A DNA stretch of 64,000 nt from Leadbetterella sp035299025 (GTDB lineage: Bacteria > Bacteroidota > Bacteroidia > Cytophagales > Spirosomataceae). The DNA is taken from the NCBI GenBank assembly GCA_035299025.1, contig DATGXK010000014.1:186001-250000 (forward strand). Direction: 5' to 3'. The position numbers were made by a program, and so were the translations under genes. The first letter of the stretch is position 1. The number at the start of each line of letters is the position of its first letter. A model generated the notes under the pieces. That model was given only the letters and a program-made list of their open reading frames with translations, was not told where the DNA came from and searched no databases. Shown here one piece after another: positions 60,633 through 64,000 of the stretch.

Positions 60633-62030
60633 TTATTTTGTCTTTGGTTGCCATATTTTATTTGTCATTTTTTCTATTTCTGCTATTATTTCCGTGATGT
60701 AGGTTTTCAAATTAACGGGGAAATTAATTTCTTCTTCCTCACTATCCATAGCTATATTGTCATGGATATCCTCCAAATTCTCATAAATTTCTCTTACACT
60801 TATTTTATCCTTTAAAAATAAATTTAACAAATCTTCAGTTTCTTCAATTTGGTATTCAATTGAGTTAACAATATCAAATTCATCACTTAAATATTCGAAT
60901 TGAAAATCATATCTTAATTTTTGTAATTTTTCTAAATGTGTTTTTAAGTCAGTTGTTAGATTTCTTTTTTCATCTCTTGAAATGTCCAAAATTAAGGAAA
61001 GGCTAGTTTCTCTCGCCTCATTATATTTTTTTAATTTTTCAAGCTCTTGAGGTGTGCACTGGCTTAAAATTGAAGCTATATCTATTTTAATTGTTGACTC
61101 TGGAATTTTTTCTTCAATTTTTATATTCTTTTCAAGCTTTGGCTTAACAGTCATTTTTAATGTAGAGTCTTCCGTGTTGCAAATCTCAACAAAATCTTGT
61201 TCAGATAAAATACTTATATTACCCCCATTCAAATTGATTTCTTCGGCTTTCCTATGCTTACTGCTTTTGTCATACCCAGCCAACTTTGTGGCATCCTGTA
61301 TGCCTACTACAAGCATAGTTGTATTTTTTGTTACAGAATCACTAACATTACAACCTAAATTTGCCGCTATTTTTGCCATGTCTGCTCTTGGTAAAAACAA
61401 TGAGCCAGTAAAAACAATAGTTTCTCCATTTAATGGACCATCTGGATTTCCATCAAGTTTAATGTTGGTAGAATAACCTGCTTTATTCAATAAAATTGGT
61501 TGACCAACTCTCTTACCCCAATCTTCAACAGTTAAACCTGTTAAAAAGCATGCTTGCTTAACAATTTCTGCGGCGGTGATAGCATCTTCCAATGCATCAT
61601 GATGTTTAAAGTCAATATTTAAAAAATTAGCTATATTTTTTAATCCATAACCTTTTTGAGAAAAATCTGACCAAGTTCGCCTAACGATTTTTGCTGAATC
61701 GAGCCAAATAGCGTTTACAAAATCTAAATTATACTCATTACAGGCTCTTGTAATTGCAACCCTGTCAAAAGGCATGTGATGAACCGTGATTTGATTATTT
61801 AATTTTTCAAAGATTATTGAATGTAGCTTGTCAAAAGTTGGCGAGTTTTTTACGTCTTTTTCTGAAATTCCATGTATTGAAGTGTTGAATGGGTCGAAAT
61901 ATGTTTCAGGGTTTATTAATGAAACCCATCGCTCAACTAGTTCGCCATTTACAAATTTTGCTATACCAATTTGACAAATGCTTGAATAATCGGCATTTGC
62001 GGTTTCTACATCAACTGCTAGAAAATTCAT
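60633..62030 (-). CDS. DnaQ-like exonuclease with BRCT domain
   Basis: 465 residues. DEDDh exonuclease at ~1-170: FLAVDVETANADYSSICQIG (Asp7, Glu9), SIHGISEKDV, HHMPFDRVAI, and FKHHDALEDAITAAEIV with the catalytic His/Asp. BRCT domain at ~190-280 (GETIVFTGSLFLPRADMAKIAANLGC, TMLVVGIQD, LSEQDFVEI). The last ~180 residues are Glu/Ile-rich coiled-coil-like. The exonuclease-BRCT form is known in many bacteria, role unclear. It is 1 nt from the small gene upstream. Confidence 0.85.
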   Translation of the reverse strand: MNFLAVDVETANADYSSICQIGIAKFVNGELVERWVSLINPETYFDPFNTSIHGISEKDVKNSPTFDKLHSIIFEKLNNQITVHHMPFDRVAITRACNEYNLDFVNAIWLDSAKIVRRTWSDFSQKGYGLKNIANFLNIDFKHHDALEDAITAAEIVKQACFLTGLTVEDWGKRVGQPILLNKAGYSTNIKLDGNPDGPLNGETIVFTGSLFLPRADMAKIAANLGCNVSDSVTKNTTMLVVGIQDATKLAGYDKSSKHRKAEEINLNGGNISILSEQDFVEICNTEDSTLKMTVKPKLEKNIKIEEKIPESTIKIDIASILSQCTPQELEKLKKYNEARETSLSLILDISRDEKRNLTTDLKTHLEKLQKLRYDFQFEYLSDEFDIVNSIEYQIEETEDLLNLFLKDKISVREIYENLEDIHDNIAMDSEEEEINFPVNLKTYITEIIAEIEKMTNKIWQPKTK

Positions 62031-62031
62031 G

Positions 62032-62439
62032 TTATTTTGTTATTATTTTTTCGATTTCTTTTTGAAATTTTGTGTGTAATTCACATAAATTACCAAGTTC
62101 AGAATAGTGGCAATTATCTATATTTCGTCTTTGTATTAATAAATTTGTGAAATCTAAAAAATCTTGACATTCAGTAACTTTTTGAATATTTTGGTCAATA
62201 AGTGGCTTTATTGTAATAAATCGCCAAGATTGTTCTTCGTTCTTGTTAACTCCAATAATTGTCTCAATTGTTTCTACCCAACTAGTCTTGTGGTCATTAA
62301 ATCTCTTTTCGATAAGGGAATCTTTTTTAAATTTTTGAGTTTTATTATTCCCGTTTTTTTTAAATCTCTCGGGAATGTCAGCCTCATCTTTAAACATTAA
62401 AACTAGTTCGTGAGCATATTTTAATTTCAAGGTGTCCAT
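62032..62439 (-). CDS. small cassette protein upstream of the DnaQ-BRCT gene
   Basis: 135 residues, basic and helical (AHELVLMFKDEADIPERFKKNG, SWVETIETIIGVNKNEEQSW, RRNIDNCHYSELGNLCELH). No family recognised. Its stop is 1 nt before the DnaQ-BRCT start, so they are co-translated and travel as one cassette. Confidence 0.6.
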   Translation of the reverse strand: MDTLKLKYAHELVLMFKDEADIPERFKKNGNNKTQKFKKDSLIEKRFNDHKTSWVETIETIIGVNKNEEQSWRFITIKPLIDQNIQKVTECQDFLDFTNLLIQRRNIDNCHYSELGNLCELHTKFQKEIEKIITK

Positions 62440-62547
62440 TTTAAAGTATTTTAGTTCAAATATTTTATTTAAATTTTTCTTATAAATCTAAGTCCGCCAG
62501 GTTTATAATTAGTCAGTTAGATGATGTGTGCCTATTTTTTTAAGCTG

Positions 62548-62683
62548 ACGCACAACGTTTTGCAGCTACCCGAAGGGCGGGATTCTTACCACTAAACTTC
62601 ATTCGGAGAACTGAACTTTCGGCTTGCACAAATGTGTCTGCGAAGCACGAAACCCCGCCTTTTGGGTAGGTGCTGTTGTGCGT
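62548..62683 (-). repeat. attC-like site 1 (136 bp)
   Basis: Ends: ACGCACAAC (62548-62556) and GTTGTGCGT (62675-62683), perfectly complementary. Arms CTACCC...AAGGGCGGG and CCCGCCTTTTGGGTAG form the main stem with bulges. Core nearly identical to site 3. Confidence 0.75.
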
Positions 62684-62732
62684 TCGTTCTTCTCTTCCTA
62701 CGAAGCGATGAACATTCAAGTTAGCACTCAAA

Positions 62733-63704
62733 TCATTTTGTTGTCTGTCCCTTGTGTTCATTCATTTTGCTAATTGTCAGGTTGAATAGCTCCTGATATG
62801 TGTTTACAATAGGAGGCCAGTTTAGTTCAACTCCTGTTTTCATTGTCCAAAGTTTGAATGCCAAGCAAGAAATTCCCCAAAGATTATCTTCAGGTTGTAA
62901 GTTTAGTTTGTCAAGTGCAATTTTCAATCTTTCGTCAGGGTCTGGGTGGTCGCCACCTTTCATATTGTTTGAGAAAAATAAAAATGAGCAAAGTCCTGCG
63001 ACAATTCCTGCGGCTACAGTTCTACTGTTCGTTAAATTATTTGCTCCTTTCAGAATTTTTTCAAAAGCAAAGTTGTCTGCTTTATATTCTCCTTTTAGAA
63101 TTTCTTCGTCTGTCGTTTTAATTTTTTTTTCTTCGTTTTCTATATCCGTATCAACATGTCCAAGAACTACATGTGCAAGTTCGTGAAGCAAAATGAAATT
63201 AACAGCATTTATATATACACCATTTGCTTTTTCAATATAGTCATCATCTAATCTGTCATAAAGTTCAGGATTGGGTAAGTTTTCAATATCCCAAGGATTA
63301 AATCTATCAAGGAGTGAAATGCCGTAGTCAAAAAGTAAATGTGCATTCTTTATTTTTAATTTTAGCTCGTCTGTAAATACAAAATCTTTATTTATTTTTT
63401 GTTCGTGAATGCTCTTGTCATAGATGAACACAAGTGAATACGAAATGCACCACAAGTAAGACAAAAAAGTTTCTTGAATTGTTAGGATTTTAAAAGTCCC
63501 AACACCAGCAGGCATAGCGACCTTATCTTCTCGATCAATTACATTGATGTCCTCGTTAAGTCCTAAGTTTTTAATTGCTTTATCTAATTCTTCGGTCTTA
63601 AATTCTGGATAAGTATTCTTGAACCAATGGAAAAGATTTTCATAAAGAACTCTTACCGGTTGTGCTCCTTTATGTGCTTTGTAGTTGTAGTGTGATGTCT
63701 TCAT
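62733..63704 (-). CDS. Lit-like (peptidase U49 type) zinc metalloprotease
   Basis: 323 residues, no signal peptide. FILLHELAHVVLGHVDTD near residue 173 holds HExxH and a following His; GEYKADNFAFEKIL near 200 offers the third ligand region; DHPDPDERL lies further on. This order resembles the peptidase U49/Lit phage-exclusion family, cytoplasmic zincins that cut EF-Tu on phage infection. Identity to Lit is by motif layout only. First complete cassette gene from the right. Confidence 0.65.
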   Translation of the reverse strand: MKTSHYNYKAHKGAQPVRVLYENLFHWFKNTYPEFKTEELDKAIKNLGLNEDINVIDREDKVAMPAGVGTFKILTIQETFLSYLWCISYSLVFIYDKSIHEQKINKDFVFTDELKLKIKNAHLLFDYGISLLDRFNPWDIENLPNPELYDRLDDDYIEKANGVYINAVNFILLHELAHVVLGHVDTDIENEEKKIKTTDEEILKGEYKADNFAFEKILKGANNLTNSRTVAAGIVAGLCSFLFFSNNMKGGDHPDPDERLKIALDKLNLQPEDNLWGISCLAFKLWTMKTGVELNWPPIVNTYQELFNLTISKMNEHKGQTTK

Positions 63705-63755
63705 ATTTTCATTAAATTGTTCGTCAGTTTGAAGTTAGCAGTGTCGCCATAGAAT

Positions 63756-63808
63756 GACGCACAACGAGTATGTTTGCCTACCTATTTTTCTGAGGTAGAC
63801 AAATATCT
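63756..63808 (-). repeat. attC-like site 0 (array entry side)
   Basis: ACGCACAAC (63756-63764) opens the Lit-like cassette. Directly right, GAGTATGTTTGCCTACC (63765-63781) pairs with GGTAGACAAATATCTC (63793-63808) with two bulged or mismatched positions. The matching GTT end of a preceding cassette is not clear; it could also be the attI side. Confidence 0.5.
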
Positions 63809-64000
63809 CAATTGTATTTTTGTGATTAATTCATTTAATATATTGATTTTTAGTTGTTTGAGGTGGTTTTTATAGGTAGACATTTTTTTTGTGTTTATTT
63901 GAGGTTTCAATATTTTTCAGGCTTTGAATACCTAAGTAGTTAAAACATAATGTCAAATATAAAGAAAGTTGCTCTTTTTATTAATCAATTACATAATTTA
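63809..64000. other. AT-rich end of window, no gene seen
   Basis: No ORF of note. TAGGTAGACA (63875-63884) repeats part of the stem at 63793-63800. An integrase gene or more cassettes could lie beyond the edge. Confidence 0.4.

Larger units (their letters stand above)
53836..63808 (-). mobile_element. integron-like gene-cassette array (six cassettes, integrase not in window)
   Basis: Eleven functional-looking minus-strand genes sit in six units separated by long inverted-repeat elements. In every unit the bases opening it are complementary to those just after its last gene: GTTGTGCGT/ACGCACAAC (unit 62556-63763), GTTGTGCGT/ACGCACAAA (60419-62555), GTTATTTGCC/GGCAGGTAAC (59147-60418), GTTGTAGGCA/TGCCTACAAC (58228-59146), GTTGGGT/ACCCAAC (55689-58227), GTTATGTGAG/CTCACATAAC (53842-55688). 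This is how attC ends behave after cassettes insert at G|TT. Only the GTTGGGT/ACCCAAC unit fits the classical GTTRRRY/RYYYAAC exactly. Array start would be at or beyond the right edge. Confidence 0.65.

Noticed and set aside
62540..62761. 73-codon minus-strand frame
   Set aside because: Runs through attC-like site 1 and into the Lit-like gene; artefact of the repeat.
53836..63808. CRISPR array
   Set aside because: Repeats are 136-204 bp, differ from each other and flank genes; no short regular repeat-spacer pattern exists anywhere in the window.

Overview
ORGANISM. The window comes from a low-GC member of the Bacteroidota, most likely Cytophagales. The signs are SusC/SusD pairs, many TAnnTTTG -7 promoter boxes and almost no Shine-Dalgarno sequences, a GldA-type ABC ATPase (gliding-type Bacteroidota), bacillithiol synthesis, and several DUF families typical of the phylum. 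I cannot name a genus from sequence alone.

LAYOUT. 1-7.9 kb: glycan-degrading and envelope genes (GH29 fucosidase cut by the window edge, GH25, GH20, DUF4153, DUF3052, a small outer-membrane protein, an EEP phosphatase). 7.9-33.6 kb: a sulfur and thiol island in about six transcription units: (i) a TonB receptor; (ii) an Rrf2 regulator, a porin, a DUF2490 protein and bshB1; (iii) a formylglycine-generating enzyme, SusC, SusD and a sulfatase; (iv) a thioredoxin-fold protein and ChrA; (v) a hydrolase, two peroxiredoxin-fold proteins, DUF1684, a YeiH-type exporter, an APC permease and DinB; (vi) an aldo/keto reductase and a methionine-type aminotransferase, followed by a TauE/SafE exporter with its own promoter. 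33.6-43.1 kb: a RelE/ParE-type toxin-antitoxin pair, a two-component system, GldA, RRM and DEAD-box RNA proteins, a thioredoxin-like protein, and a LysR / carbonic-anhydrase-like / SbtA bicarbonate locus. 43.1-49.2 kb: a second two-component system with TerC, DUF2490, SPFH, LRR and small secreted proteins. 49.3-51.6 kb: uxuA and kdgK. 51.8 kb: tRNA-Val. 53.8-63.8 kb: an array of unrelated genes, all on the minus strand, separated by long imperfect inverted repeats.

MAIN DISCOVERIES. (1) Both TonB receptor genes of the sulfur island are preceded by a tiny ORF with tandem Cys codons (MQKRCCL and MKRCCKK), then a conserved 9-6-9 hairpin, then a CATCG segment that can pair with the Arg-Cys codons and sits 4 nt before the next ATG. 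The formylglycine-generating-enzyme operon has a different leader with an MCCRC ORF and competing stems. This looks like a cysteine-sensing leader-peptide (attenuation) system. (2) Four promoters in the same island carry or adjoin a related CTA...TAGAYTAA operator. The Rrf2 protein encoded there has IscR-like Cys spacing and is the obvious candidate regulator. (3) The 53.8-63.8 kb array behaves like an integron cassette array: in six of six cassettes the bases that open the cassette (GTT...) are complementary to the bases that follow its last gene (...AAC, AAA in one), while the sequence differs from cassette to cassette. The cargo looks defence-like (Lit-like protease, ParB plus PRTase, DnaQ plus BRCT, a two-gene module sharing a VSGGQ motif). 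No integrase is in the window. (4) Promoters at 43.2, 44.6, 46.8 and 48.6 kb have TTCTAA-type boxes repeated at 11-bp intervals at a fixed distance from the -7 box, which defines a candidate regulon of the adjacent response regulator.

All functional statements come from reading the translated sequence and from memory of protein families; no database search was run.
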